Assembly: GCA_032690845.1 (NCBI GenBank) | Contig: CM064428.1 | Location: forward strand, 20,310,001-20,374,000 | Source: Eleusine coracana subsp. coracana | Lineage: Eukaryota; Streptophyta; Magnoliopsida; Poales; Poaceae | Reading direction: 5' to 3' | Length of the DNA: 64,000 nt | Part shown: piece by piece, positions 23,148 to 34,132 of the stretch | Position numbering within the stretch: the stretch's first letter is position 1 | Layout of the letters: each line of letters begins with the position of its first letter | Translations under genes and position numbers: made by a program | The notes under the pieces: generated by a model | Database searches by the model: none | The model's input: only the letters and a program-made list of their open reading frames with translations | Told to the model about the DNA's origin: nothing

Positions 23148-23823
23148 GTCATCATCATCATCATCATCAGTGACTGTCTTCTTCTTGTTTCTCTTGCTCT
23201 TGCTTAATTCTTGCTTGTCATCCTGTAGAGCAAGGTTGGATGGTTAAGGATCATCTATCCCTAACTGGTAGCTCTCGAAGGCAGTGATCTTGCCAAGTAC
23301 ATCCTTCATGGTCTTGGTCTCGAGGTCACCTTGCAAGGTGAAGGTGATGATGGACTCATACTTGGGGTCTTTGAATAGCTTTAAGAATCATCTTATCACC
23401 TCAATAGGCTTCAGCTTGAAGTCATCCCCAGGAGCATTGATCTCCTCCACTAGTACATGAAAACAAGAATAGACAGTGCTAGCTCTCTCATGTGGCAATC
23501 TAGTGAAGTTATCATACTTGTTCTTCAGCACATAGTATCTTTCTTCCTTAACATCACTGGTTTCCTCATGGAGACCCTGAATCTTAGTCCAAATACCATG
23601 TGCCGTAGAACTTGCATCCAATCTAGCAAAAACATCCATAGATATGCATGTAAATAGAGCATTCTTGGCCTTAGCGTTGTTATTAATGAAATCAGGCTCA
23701 AGTAGGTTCACATCCGCATCGGACTCGTGAGTCACCATCCATATCTCTGGATTAAGGGACTCCAAGTAGGCTTGCATACGAGCCTTCCAATACCCGTAGT
23801 CCTCCCTATTGAATGTGGGAACA
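21795..23823 (-). pseudogene. gag of Sirevirus S1, broken
   Basis: One minus-strand frame runs from 23823 to 21795 with several internal stops (for example TGA near 23393, TAA near 23243, TAG near 22613). In order: a FNREDYGYWKARM-type start with the UBN2-like capsid region (23823-23390), a poly-Asp run (23169-23113), a CCHC knuckle CYNCGSKNHFVREC (about 23020), an acidic Ser/Asp-rich linker, a coiled-coil-like Lys/Glu region, and a second cysteine cluster CERCCKDGHATKDC (about 22060) near IWVPK. This is a Sirevirus Gag. Its start is truncated by the Athila-like LTR. S2 has a close copy of the second half. Confidence 0.82.
23113..23169 (-). repeat. (ATG/CAT)n microsatellite coding poly-Asp in gag
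   Basis: TCATCATCATC repeated with a single CGTC interruption. In the gag frame it encodes a run of aspartate just before the CCHC region. Confidence 0.85.
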
Positions 23824-24038
23824 TGTTGGCACTCCCCAACTGCCCCTTTTATATGTGAATATTACCCCAATTAGAGCATAATTGATACTAATTTAGGCCA
23901 TTTACCTATGATATCGTCTATATATTTGTATATGCGTTGTTTTGGAGCTTTATTACAGAAATAGGTAAAATTAGTGATTAAAGTGATGCTGGAGAGGACA
24001 GGAATCTAGAACCGACAAAAAGCACTCAAGAAGCCCAG

Positions 24039-24326
24039 TGTGCCGATCGGCGCAGTCCATGAGCCGGTCGGTGCAAGGGTGTTTTGGCCCACAGAAGTGA
24101 CTGAGGCCCATTTAACATATTTATGGAAGTTTATCTGCGCAAGACAGTTGAAGATATTTGCCTAGAAGATTTATGGAACTTCAAGATCTCAACATGCAGT
24201 ACAAGACTTTATCTCAAAGGAAAAGGCCCACATGACAGCTATGAAAGACAGAGGAACCGACTGGGAGAAGAAACCAGAGAAGACACAGCTTGCGCCGATC
24301 GGCGCAATCCTGCGCCGATCGGCGCA
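24039..24326. promoter_or_regulatory. Paired palindromes upstream of the Athila-like LTR TATA box
   Basis: Two pairs of 16-bp palindromes: centres 24046.5/24067.5 (21 bp apart) and 24298.5/24318.5 (20 bp apart). In the second pair both copies are perfect TGCGCCGATCGGCGCA. The nearest centre is 53 bp upstream of CTATAAATA at 24371. A third pair (25040.5/25061.5, 21 bp) lies downstream in the LTR. Confidence 0.8.
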
Positions 24327-24370
24327 ACCGCCTTATTTGCTAGAAATCGAGTCCTCTACGAGTAGAACCT

Positions 24371-24379
24371 CTATAAATA
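24371..24379 (+). promoter_or_regulatory. TATA box of the Athila-like LTR
   Basis: CTATAAATA in the context GAACCTCTATAAATACTTG, the best core promoter match in this LTR. Confidence 0.6.
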
Positions 24380-25309
24380 CTTGTAAACCCTTGTATTGGC
24401 TAAGGAGGAGGCAGAGGTGATAGAGGGACAACAGATCCGTGAGTTAGAGCCACCGGGGCTTGCCCCGTTAGATTAGATCTCTATTTAAGTTTCAAGAACC
24501 ATTGGTGTTAAGAGTTGATCCGTCAAGGTAGGCCATCTTGATGGGGATGAATCTTACTCTATGTATCACAAGGATAATTGAATATGCTGATGAAGGTTTT
24601 GGTGATTTGTGTATCTTGATTCTATAATCATGCATGTGCTTATTCCAATTGCTTAGTTCTATACTAAGTAAGTAGATATTATCTTGATCGTGGTGATTAG
24701 GATAGTATTTGGACATTGTATTGATTATGTTTGCTTGATGATGCTAGTAGTGTGGTTTAGTGGTGACAACACTAAGCATGCCCAACACTATTGGATAGTT
24801 GAGTAGGGTAAGATACTCGTGCGATTAAGGGTTTTCTCTCAGCAGCGATAAATCGGGAGCCGCTCGGAAAGCAGGGTGGTATTATTCATTATAGGTTTTC
24901 ATTGATCCATGTAATTACCTATTATGATGCTATTTAACTTTTTGGTTATGATCTTACTAGTAGATATCTAGCTACTCACTTAACAGCATAGGCTTACAAG
25001 GTATCTGGCGCACTTTGGCTTAGATTTACTAGTGTGCCGATCGGCTCAACGCCTACGCCGATTGGTGCAATGACAGATTTACTATCTGGCGCACCTTTGC
25101 GCTGGCCACTCTCCCCTCATGCAACCTGAATTCGATAATAGCTTTGATTAGATCTTTTACTGTTAACTTTGTTTAATACCCCTAAGGTCCCTATGGATTC
25201 GATAAACCCAGGAACACTCAATTCAAGGGAAAAGGTGCTACAATCGTACACCGTCCTCTTGCGGTATATAAGTGGGTGCGTAGTTATGACCAACAAACTC
25301 TCCTTTTTC

Positions 25310-25327
25310 TGGCGCCATTACTAGGGA
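25310..25327 (+). other. Primer-binding site of the Athila-like element
   Basis: TGGCGCCATTACTAGGGA. Athila elements usually have a TGGCGCC-type site attributed to tRNA-Asp; here the 3' part is mutated. Confidence 0.65.
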
Positions 25328-25446
25328 CCATGACAAATTTTTAAACATTATTTGATGTATTAGTGTTTAGTCATTATGCTTTATTTTACTCATCTCTTTA
25401 GTACATATATTCTGTTAAGTGAAACTAACAGGTATGGACGGTTACA

Positions 25447-27140
25447 AACAAATCATCTAATTACACCGATGATCCAGAAAGACTCTTTCACAAGAAGAGA
25501 ACAGTGGAGAAGAGAAGCAAGTCACTTGGAGATTTAGCTGGAGAAGCAGTCCGCACCACCCCTCGAGCATTATTCACAATAGAAGCCCTAGATCAAGAAG
25601 AAGAGGAGATGGCAGAGGTACCTATGGTTAATCGTCTCAAGCCTCAATTGACTAATTTTGTCAAAACAGATTTTCAAGAAGCTCAAGATCAACTTCCGTA
25701 TCAATTGGAGAGATATGTTAGAATAGTGGTGCAACAACTATTCATAGGTTTGGAAGATCCCAATTATCACTTGCAACACTTCCTTGAGGTTTGCAGTACA
25801 TTCAAGATAGCGGGATTTATCGGAGTCCAAGCACGTGTGCAGCTGTTCCCCTTCTCTCTAGTTGGACACCCCAAACAATGGTACAATGGAATGGAAAACC
25901 TAGTGAAGATGGTGTGGAACACGTTAGCAGCTGAATTCTTGGCCAAATACTTCCCTCCTGGTAACACTCAAGCTTTGAAGAATAAGATTCTTTGATTTAC
26001 ACAGAATGTTGAGGAGGGCATTGGAGAAGCATGGGAGAGATACAATGAATATATGGATGCATGCCCTCATCATGGTCTGACGGTTGGAGAAGTTGTTGAG
26101 AGGTTCTACACAGGATTTAATCTTTTATCTCGTCAACACTTGGATGCTTCACTTGCAGGTTCATTCATGTCAAAAACTCCCACCAAAGCTAAGAATTTGA
26201 TCTAGTTGCTAGATGAAAATCAATCATGGGATGGTGAGAGAAGTTCAAGGAATTTGCAACCTTCAAAAGGAGTGGTGAAGAGTGTGATTGAGAGGACTCA
26301 TGAAGACTTGATTATAGATTGCCTCGATGGTATTCAAAGGAGGTTGGACAATAATCTTTATATCCCTAAGGAAGAGCCACTCAAACTAGCGGAATCACGC
26401 TCCACCTGTAGTGAGTGTGGAGAATTTGGTCATGTGCAAAAAGATTGCCCTGAAGAGATGAAGATGCTAGAATATATGAAAAATAGTGGATGGAAGCCCC
26501 AATATCAGGAGCAAAGGAGTTCTTTCTCTCCTAGTTCGTCCATGCAAAATTCTATCCCACTTCGTCTCCAATGTCATGAGTTCTTCCAAGCTCAAGAGAA
26601 GATCAACAAGGACAATCAAGCTAAATTCAAGGAGATTGATCGTATCCTTGAGGGAATTAATGACAAGGTGATAGAAATTGGGAGCTCCAATGAGCAGACT
26701 TTGAAGCATACCAAGATTATGGAGCAACAAATGGGACAGTTATCGCAAGCCATTCAAGGCAACAAAGGGGCTATCCTTGGCAATACGAAGTCTGTAGAAC
26801 ATTTCAAAGCAATAGCTATGCGGTCAGGAAAACAAACAGAAGATCTAGAGCACCCTGCGGGAGCATGGAAGGCCTGCGCCGATCGGCGCACACCTAGCGC
26901 CGAACGGCACGATGGTCCTGACGGCACCGATCGGCTCCCAGAAAGCGTCGATCGGCGCAAGGAGGATGCTGACCTCTCTGGTCTGAAAATGGGCATGGAG
27001 ACAGAGGATCATGGCCCTGCCACATTCCTAGATATTCAACTGCTGACGAAGACAGAAAGAGTGCAGCAGCACGACAAGCAATTTGCAAGGTTCATCGATA
27101 TTATGAAAAAGATTTACATCAACGTCCCTTTTGTTGATGC
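25447..27140 (+). pseudogene. gag of the Athila-like element, broken and truncated
   Basis: A single frame runs through to 27140 with two stops, TGA at 25993-25995 and TAG at 26203-26205. It contains a Retrotrans_gag core (25620-26160: FPFSLVGHPKQWY, FLAKYFPP) and a CCHC knuckle CSECGEFGHVQKDC (about 26407). A coiled-coil-like Gln/Glu region and a RSGKQTEDL motif follow, leading into the gag-protease linker. The true start is unclear: no in-frame ATG follows the primer site closely, and the ATG at 25435 is out of frame. The linker carries two palindrome pairs within the coding frame (26875-26960). Coding stops where the S2 LTR begins at 27141; no protease follows. Confidence 0.8.
26875..26960. 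repeat. Two palindrome pairs inside the gag coding frame
   Basis: Centres at 26882.5/26903.5 and 26930.5/26951.5, both 21 bp (7 codons) apart, so both members of a pair are read in the same frame. The sequences are TGCGCCGATCGGCGCA, AGCGCCGAACGGCACG and two degenerate copies. The encoded peptide has repeated Asp-Arg words. Confidence 0.8.
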
Positions 27141-27234
27141 TGAAAGGATCGAGTGACCAAGAGGGGGGGGGGTGAATCGGGAACTCGCACTATGTACCAA
27201 ATTCGCCAAATCCTAAAACCGATCACTCAAAACA

Positions 27235-27645
27235 ACTCCTACACAATCCTAGTGGTGATCACACTAGTAAGATAATAGTCCTACGGAAGGAGCAACAAGC
27301 TAAGCATACTAGTGGATCACACAAAGGCAATACAACTCCTATGCAATTCTAGTGGTGATCACACTAGCAAGATAATAGTCCTATGGAAGGAACAACAAGC
27401 TAAGCATACTAGTGGATCACACAAAGGCAATACAACTCTTATGCAATTCTAGTGGTGATCACACTAGCAAGATAATGATCCTATGGAAGGAACAACAAGC
27501 TAAGCATACTAGTGGATCACACAAAGGCAATACAACTCCTATGCAATTCTAGTGGTGATCACACTAGCAAGATAATGATCCTATGGAAGGAACAACAAGC
27601 TAAGCATGCTAGTGGATCGCACAAAGGCAATACAACTCCTATGCA
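27235..27645. repeat. 100-bp tandem repeat in S2 LTR, four units
   Basis: AGTGGTGATCACACTAG recurs at about 27251, 27351, 27451 and 27551, an exact 100-bp step. The partner LTR has five units. Confidence 0.9.
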
Positions 27646-28508
27646 AGTTAGTTACCAAAGATATGCAGAAGCAAACAACTAGCTAGCAAGGAGTTCTACT
27701 CAAGCAAAGCTACTAGATCAACAAGCATACAAGCATGCATAGCACGATACATAATAGGGTGATCAATCAAGCCAAAGCAACTCCTATACATGCTAGTGAT
27801 CAAGTATGAAGGCTAAGAACTACTAGCAAGTAAAGAAGCCTATTCATGCAAGACTACAAGGTAGTCAACTAGAGCAAGGTAAGCACACAAGCATGAATAG
27901 CACGATATGTAAATGCAGAAAGTAAAGCATCATAGTAAGGAGTAGATTAAGAGATGGCTCATGATTTTTTCCAGAAGTCTCGGAAGGATGGCGCCTTCCC
28001 CTACTCCTCATTGGACCATGAGCCCGCAATCACTCCTCGAGTGAAGACACAGTGTGTGTCACCGCTGCACAAAGCACAAGCTCGCCTCCCTCGAGAACTT
28101 GCCGGACTCCCCGAGCCGACACGGGCGCTCACTAGCGATGCCCCTTTCAACGGTGGGCTCAAACCGTGTACAAACGTGTGATGGCCTTCACAACCAATCA
28201 CAATAGGCTCGATCACCGACACCTAACTGGTCTAGGTCTCACCATAGACCAAGAGTAACAACCTAGATCACATCCTCAAGTACACCCTAGTCTTAGATGT
28301 GCATCAATGCTCATGTTACTCTCACTAGCACTCTCAAGATATCCAATATCCTCTCCTAGTGCTCCTCTCTTGGCCCTTTGGCTCCCAATAAATGCTCCTA
28401 GCAATCCCAATGACCAAAGGCAGTCTCCAAGACCCCAGCAATGAGTTTATATTGGCCTCCAACCTCAAACTAGCAGTTGCTCCTTGAAACAGCCTCTCTA
28501 GACGTACT

Positions 28509-28953
28509 GACCGGATAGTCCAGTCATTGTCCAGACCGGACAGTCTGGTCTCCACCGGATGGCTCCTCTAGAGCCATTGCTCTTTGTCCGCTATTTCCTC
28601 CATACTGACCGGACTGTCCGGTCTACAGACCAGACCGTCCTGTCTTCATAAATCTGGGCCCCAACAGAAACTTCTTCTCTGTGTTCTGTCGCCTCCCCTG
28701 ATGACCGTACAGTCCGGTCTTCACACCGGTCTGTCCGGTCTCTTCTCTCCTTTCTCCAAAGAGAGACATTGTCGATGCTTCCTCTTCTGTCCAAACCATC
28801 TCCATATAGACCGGACCGTCTGGTCTGCACACTGGACTGTCCGGTCTCTATGTTTTCTCTGCCAACAGAATTCCTCGCGTCCAACATCTTCTCTATAGAG
28901 AATTTCCCTCTAATCACCGGACCGTCCGGTCTCCAAGACCTCTTTGTTCAGTC
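28509..28953. promoter_or_regulatory. Paired-palindrome array in the downstream S2 LTR
   Basis: Five pairs of GACCGGACNGTCCGGTC-like palindromes, centres 28517/28542, 28615/28636, 28711/28732, 28817/28838 and 28923/28945 (25, 21, 21, 21, 22 bp). Pairs recur every 96-106 bp. The proximal centre is 64 bp from the TATA-like TTTATATT at 28446-28453. Confidence 0.8.
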
Positions 28954-29425
28954 TTTACCTGTAGAAGCTGAAACTCCTCGTCTTCTCTTGACATTGTTTC
29001 CCGGCTTCTTCCAACAGCTCCTTAGCTTCTCCACTATCACCTAGTGCCTGTGATTTCATCGAGCATCCATGCACATCACCGACTAGACATGACCTAAGAG
29101 AAATGACCTAGACCCCCTTGATAGTCCGGTTTTTCCTATGGACTCAAAGCCCTAACAACTAGACAAGTGTTCCCAACACTTGCTCCATAGCTTGTCCTCA
29201 GCTTTGATCCATCTCCATCAACCCTTGGACTCTATCAAGCTCACAAGCCTCCATGCTTGCGGTCATTGTCATCAATCGCCAAGGCAACCATCAATGATCA
29301 TCATAAGATAGATAAGGTTTTCTACATGCACAACACTCGTGTAGACATTAGTCACATTTCATGTTTGTCATTCATCACCAAAACAATCATACATTGGGGT
29401 GACCTCAATGGTTATGAACCTTACA

Positions 29426-30714
29426 ATCTCCCCCTTTTTGGTGATGGATGACAACCACTACTTATTTTGATCCAAAACAAACGAGTCTCGAAAGAATAAG
29501 AAGGAAGGGACAAAAGACTCGAACGAAAACAAGGAACCAAGAGAAAGGTTAGGTTTGAGTGGATTACCTTGGTCCTTACCTTAGAAGTAGTCTCCCCCTT
29601 GGAATGTGCTAGGTGTGGAGGGAGAACTACCCAAATATGTAGCGCACTAGATATTGAGCTTGAGTTGAATTTTGCGCCCGTCATGGTGTCGTGGTAGTCG
29701 ATCATGTTGATGTAGACACGCACCATGGACGTAGATGTTCATGTCGGTGTAGATGTTCATTGTTGTTGTAGACATGCACCATTGTTGTTCTTCTCCATGT
29801 TGGTGTAGATGTTCATCTTGTCATGATCTTCATATGTACTCCAAGTGAACATGCACCATTGTCTTGATCATCTTCTTTTGTTCATCTTCTTTTGATCTTC
29901 ATGTTCTTCTCGACTTGGCTTTCGGATCTTCATGCTCTTCTCACCCTTTGTGTTATTGATCTAGACTTGGCTTTTGGATCTTCATGTTCCTTCTCCCCCT
30001 TTGTCACCTATCACCAAAAACCACAAGCCAAAGACAAAACACAAGAGAACCAAGGAGCAAATAATAAATGGCAAGAGTTAGGAAACTCCCCCTTTCATGG
30101 TGCTCCTCCTTGGTCACGATGGTGTTTCACCATAGCTCCCCCTACACACATGACTCAACAAAATATTTCTTCAAGAAGCAATGGTTAGTCATTTGTGTGA
30201 TGGGAATGTATGAGTCACTTGTCTTTGAGCCGCACAAGTAGATTTAACCTTGGAGCTCGTTTGAACATGACTCAATGGGCATGAAATACAATCCTTTCCT
30301 TTGGTTACACTTATGGAGATATAATCTCATATAGATCATGAGGCACAAACTTCTCCAAATATGACAATCCTCCTTTGTGTTTCCAATATGATGCATGCAA
30401 TAAGCATTTTACATATGCAACGAAAGTAAACATGCCATGTGGGTGCAAGCAATATTAAACAAGACACAAAGGAAACCTAACAATGTCAAGTTTGAACCCC
30501 TCTCAAGCTTACTCACTATAAGCCATACCCTTGCCTTGAGAGAAGCCAAACCACCATCTCAAGCACTCCCCCTTGCTTATAGCTATCTTGGATGGGTTAG
30601 ACATTGACTAATTTTTATGTGTTTTTCTTTTACACATGCATGGATGCAAAACATTCTAGTCACAAAGGAGTCTTAATTAAGATGCAATACAAGAAAAGAA
30701 AGAACACACTACAA
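29426..30714 (-). other. Polypurine-tract-rich non-coding region of S2
   Basis: Next to the LTR the minus strand reads AAAAAGGGGGAGAT (29439-29426), the likely polypurine tract. AGGGGGAG-type words recur on the minus strand near 29592, 29993, 30086, 30136 and 30566. 29700-30000 is rich in GATCTTCATGTTCTTC-like words. 30215-30640 is the block shared with S1. No coding region seen. Confidence 0.65.
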
Positions 30715-31975
30715 CTACCAAGAACAAACACAAATACATCCCTCATGAGTAGATAGGTCGTTGAGGTCCATGTCACTTGTGGTGGACTTCACATGATCTT
30801 CATGAACGCGCTCGGTCCACCACCACCACCATCTAGGTCTTGTTCTTGGGCACCATTTGCACGTAGCCGATCTCTCAAGATCAACAATGCACTTAGGCAC
30901 CCATATGCTCTTGACCTTTCTCTTATTGTTTGATGGTCCCAAAGCCTTTGCTTTCACCTTGCCATCCTTGTCCCTAAAAATCTTGAAATGGGTGTTCTCA
31001 TGGAACAAGTTAGCATTAGGTAAAATAATGGAACTTCTCACAATAGGGCAATCCTTGATGATGTGTCCATCCTTGCAACACCTCTCACAATAGTAGTCGG
31101 GGGAGAGTAGGGGTTTGACCCATTCGTGGATGGAATCACTCATCCCGATGATGTCGGTGGCAGCGGGATATGAGCCAAGTCCCCGGTGGGAGACATTGTT
31201 CACAAGGTTTCTCCCAAGAGTCTCCTTGTGGATGGCTCTACCACGTATGAGCCTCTCGAAGCCGTCCATCACCATCTTCCTCTCTTCCTTGAGCTTATGA
31301 TATTCTTTCAAAACAAATGACTCAAAGGAAGAAACCTCGACCGAGGTGGTTAGTTCATCACACATAGTAGAAGCATCACTCTTAGATGAACTAGAGGAGG
31401 GAGAGGCAAGGTTCTCAACATTGATGGCCTTGTAAGTAATCTCAAGGGCCTTGTACTTCTCATGAAGCTCTACATGATCACCCTTGAGTTTGTCATAACT
31501 CTTGTTTAGGGCTTTATGAGATGTGACAAGGTCCTTGAGCTCACTCTCAAGATCACCAACCCGGTCCATAGCCAACTTACATTCTTTTCTTACCACTTCC
31601 AATATTTTGGATTTCTTGATGGTGATGTCACGAGCTTGCTCAAGCATACTCTAAAGCACGGTGCAGGAGGGCTCCTCAACATCGCTGTCGTTGCTGCTCT
31701 CATCCTCACTCTCCCCATGTTGGCTCGTGGCCATGAGGCACATGGGAGGTGGAGGAAGAACTCGTGGAAGTGTGGTCTTGATCGTGGCTAGGCCGGCCAC
31801 TTCATCATCATCACTTGAAGAGGAGGATGCTTCACTTGAGTTGTCACTTGTCCACTCCCCAACAAGAGACTTGCATGAGAACTTCTTCTTGAGGTCTTTT
31901 CCTTTGCCCTTTTCTTTGTTGAAGTACCTCCTTTTCTTGTACTTGGCTTTGGGTCTAGGATGGTATTCTTCTTGA
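30715..31975 (-). pseudogene. C-terminal half of a Sirevirus gag in S2
   Basis: Minus-strand frame 31647-30715 is open and encodes a Lys/Glu-rich coiled-coil-like segment, a Ser-rich stretch, the cysteine cluster CERCCKDGHIIKDC (about 31085), HFKIFRDKDGKVKAKALG and IWVPK. Upstream (31975-31660) other frames hold the acidic linker that follows the CCHC knuckle in S1, with a frameshift and a stop. It is very similar to 21795-22600 of S1. The CCHC knuckle itself is not found. Confidence 0.75.
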
Positions 31976-32372
31976 GTGGGAGGAGTTCTAGGTGAAGTAT
32001 CTTATGTATCATGGATTGCTCGCTCTCTTGAGATATGAGTGTCTTGAATTTACAATGAGGTGGGGGAATCACTCATATGGTTTCTTGTCTTGGAGCTAGA
32101 GCTTGGAGTGGATGTGGGGGTGTTATGTGAAGAGCTTTGAGAAGTAGCTTGAGGTGAAGTATGTGGAGAGGGTTGTGGCTCACTTCTCTCTTCATTTTCC
32201 TCATGGCTAGGTGGATGCACTCTCATTTAATCTTGGAAGGATGTGGGAGGTGTATCATTAGCATCTTGGGTTAGTTCTTGTACCTCGAAGGATGGGGTTG
32301 GTTGAGGTGGTGGAGTAGAGGGCTCATCAATATCACCATCATGGAGTAAGACCTCGCCCACGGGCATGTCCC
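31976..32372 (-). other. Ser/Pro/Thr-rich linker-like segment of S2
   Basis: Minus-strand translation is rich in Pro, Ser, Thr, Glu and His with stops, resembling the variable linker between integrase and RT in copia polyproteins. It joins a protease-like piece directly to gag-like sequence, so the order is rearranged. The assignment is an inference from composition and position. Confidence 0.4.
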
Positions 32373-32732
32373 TCAAAGCTTCACTTGTTGGACTCCAATG
32401 TTCACTTTATGGAATAGTAGCCCTTCATTTGCATTCTCAATCATTGCACCATACTCATCAAATATGCACTTGAATCCCATGTTACAAAGTTGACCATTGG
32501 TGAACATGGTTGGCTTCCCAGTCATATATTGGGTGCACCCACTGTCAAGAGTCCAATGAGTACCTCCACTCTTGTAGTTGACCCTGGTGGTAGCCATAAG
32601 ACAAGCACTAGAGGAAGAAGGGTTAGTATCCAAAGCATTGCTCAATTGACTTGCACTAACCTCATCATGACGAACCAAGAGACCATCCTTGTAATTAGGG
32701 GTTCTTGTAATCCCTTCCTGAATTCTCCTCAA
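32373..32732 (-). pseudogene. Copia protease fragment of S2
   Basis: Open minus-strand frame with THWTLDSGCTQYMTG, the copia aspartic-protease active site (DSG) with the downstream MTG signature, followed by a short stretch ending at 32373. Integrase does not follow. It lies between the gag N-terminal piece and the gag C-terminal piece, which is not the normal Sirevirus order. Confidence 0.75.
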
Positions 32733-33215
32733 TATTGGATGGTGGGGAGCACAATACCTTCATTGTCCATGACCATCCCCCATGTGCACATTGTAAAGGT
32801 AGATGAAGTAATGGAGAGGATCATAGAGGTTAGTGACATGCTCAAGCATGTGTCCCACTTGTGAGTGGAGCACAAGTATCATCTCCATTGCTCTCTCAAT
32901 TGAGAGCTCATGCCTTCTATTGATTACCTCCTCAACCAAGAAATCCCTCTCATGAGTTGTGATTTAGATGAGGCACTTGTCAATCACTCCATGTGGTGCA
33001 ATCCTCCATAGCCCTCTGAAAGAGTTTATCCTACACACAAGATCATAAATGCATAAGAGAGTCTCACAAAGGTCATCATTCGGATTTCTCACAAATTCAT
33101 CAAATTGAAAGAAGTAATCCTGTTGGTGAGCTCGACGAAGATGTCAATGTCGATCTTGTGGTGGAGGAGGTGGAGGCACCAGAGCCGTAGTGGTGAGATC
33201 AATCATCTCAAATGA

Positions 33216-33998
33216 TCATGTGAACATTGTGGTCGTTGCTCCCCGTACACCAATGCGTGGTCCACCCGAAGTGCTTGGAGTAGAACTTGGAATGGTACTT
33301 GAGGTAGAGCTTGATGATGCACTTGATGAAGATCTTGGTGTAGGTCTTGATCCGAAGGGGTTGTAGAAGTTGTTGCAAGACAATCTTGTGGAGGGATCAA
33401 AGAAGTTTGAGCTCAAAGCTACTTCTTTCCCTTTGCTTGAAGATGCTTCATTGTTTGTCTTGAACATCTTCTTCCCTGCCATGCTCGTGGTGATCTCCTC
33501 ATCCTTGAAGAGTAGCTCAATCACATCCTCGACGGAGAGACTCTTCTCCATGAGAAGGTCAAGGGTGACATAGACGAGCTTGCTGCTCGGAAGCAAGGAA
33601 AGGATCTTCTCAACTATCACAATCTTGGGAAGCTTGAAAGAAGTCACCTCAATCCTGTCCACAATACCTCGCAAGCGAATAAGAGAGTCAAGTAAGTCCT
33701 CATTATCATTAGCATGAAAAGCAAAGAACTCCTCAACAATAGAACTACTAGCATGATCAATAGGAGACTCACAAACGTCATCAATGCTAGTAAAGCAAGC
33801 AAGATCAAGAGACACATCATTATCAATCATCATGTTAGGCATACTAGTAGGGCAACCTATCAAGTCATTGCTAGAAGAGTCTAGGCACTCACTAGTACAA
33901 GGCACATCCACACCATCATCACAATCATCATATACATGATCATCGGTAAAAGTATTGGCAAAGTCCACAAGAGTGTCCATCAACTCATCCAGAATCAT
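33216..33998 (-). pseudogene. gag-like ORF of S2 next to the primer site
   Basis: A 260-codon open minus-strand frame starting about 120 bp after the primer site. Its first half is acidic. Then comes a segment with KLPKIVIVEKILSLLP and LSVEDVIELLFKDEE, resembling the end of the UBN2-type capsid region. A Lys/Ser-rich and Ser/Thr-rich tail follows (to 33216). No CCHC knuckle is seen. I take it as a divergent or truncated Gag; the start of the capsid domain is not recognisable. Confidence 0.55.
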
Positions 33999-34117
33999 GG
34001 CATTTAGGTAGCTCTTAAAGCGATCCTTTCATGAGCTATGACCCGGCCCCGAATGGGATGACATCCCAACTCAATACGATCACTACTCAAGGCGGTTAAG
34101 CCTTATGTTGAGAACCT

Positions 34118-34130
34118 GGCTCTGATACCA
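34118..34130 (-). other. Primer-binding site of S2
   Basis: Minus strand reads TGGTATCAGAGCC two bases inside the LTR, complementary to the 3' end of initiator tRNA-Met, as usual for copia elements. Confidence 0.9.
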
Positions 34131-34132
34131 CT

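Larger units (their letters stand above)
15632..23823 (-). mobile_element. Ty1/copia retrotransposon, Sirevirus type (S1), partial
   Basis: Minus-strand element, read from high to low coordinates. It comprises gag (23823-21795), a non-coding block shared with S2 (21560-21050), a GC-rich module with paired palindromes (20960-19800), an env-like ORF (19788-17334), a polypurine tract and LTR sequence (16795 down to about 15632). Protease, integrase and RT are not found between gag and the env-like ORF, so a large part has been lost. The gag start abuts the Athila-like 5' LTR at 23824, indicating that the Athila-like element inserted there. The rest of S1 (primer site and upstream LTR) would then lie beyond the window. 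Gag motifs, env-like ORF and LTR palindromes place it with Sireviruses. Confidence 0.8.
23824..25295 (+). repeat. 5' LTR of the Athila-like element
   Basis: Starts TGTTGGCACTCCCC and is proposed to end ACCAACA, 14 bp before the primer site. It contains three palindrome pairs and a TATA box (24371). Only one LTR is visible, so boundaries rest on TG...CA ends and the primer-site position. Confidence 0.65.
27141..29425 (-). repeat. Downstream LTR of S2
   Basis: Plus-strand reading TGAAAGGATCGAG ... CCTTACA, 2285 bp. It carries four 100-bp tandem units (27235-27640), a region matching S1 from 28168, a weak TATA (28453-28446 on the minus strand) and five palindrome pairs (28509-28953). A ~60-bp block present in the other LTR (35101-35160) is missing near 28016. 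Confidence 0.88.

Noticed and set aside
24291..24326. Bacterial-type operator or recombinase site from the perfect palindromes
   Set aside because: The motif recurs only within one plant retroelement and near its TATA boxes; no bacterial or phage sequence is present.
27235..27645. CRISPR-like array from regularly spaced repeats
   Set aside because: The whole 100-bp unit repeats without unique spacers, inside a plant LTR; the partner LTR has the same array.
33216..33998. Host gene with Ser-rich tail
   Set aside because: It starts shortly after the S2 primer site on the same strand and contains gag-like segments.
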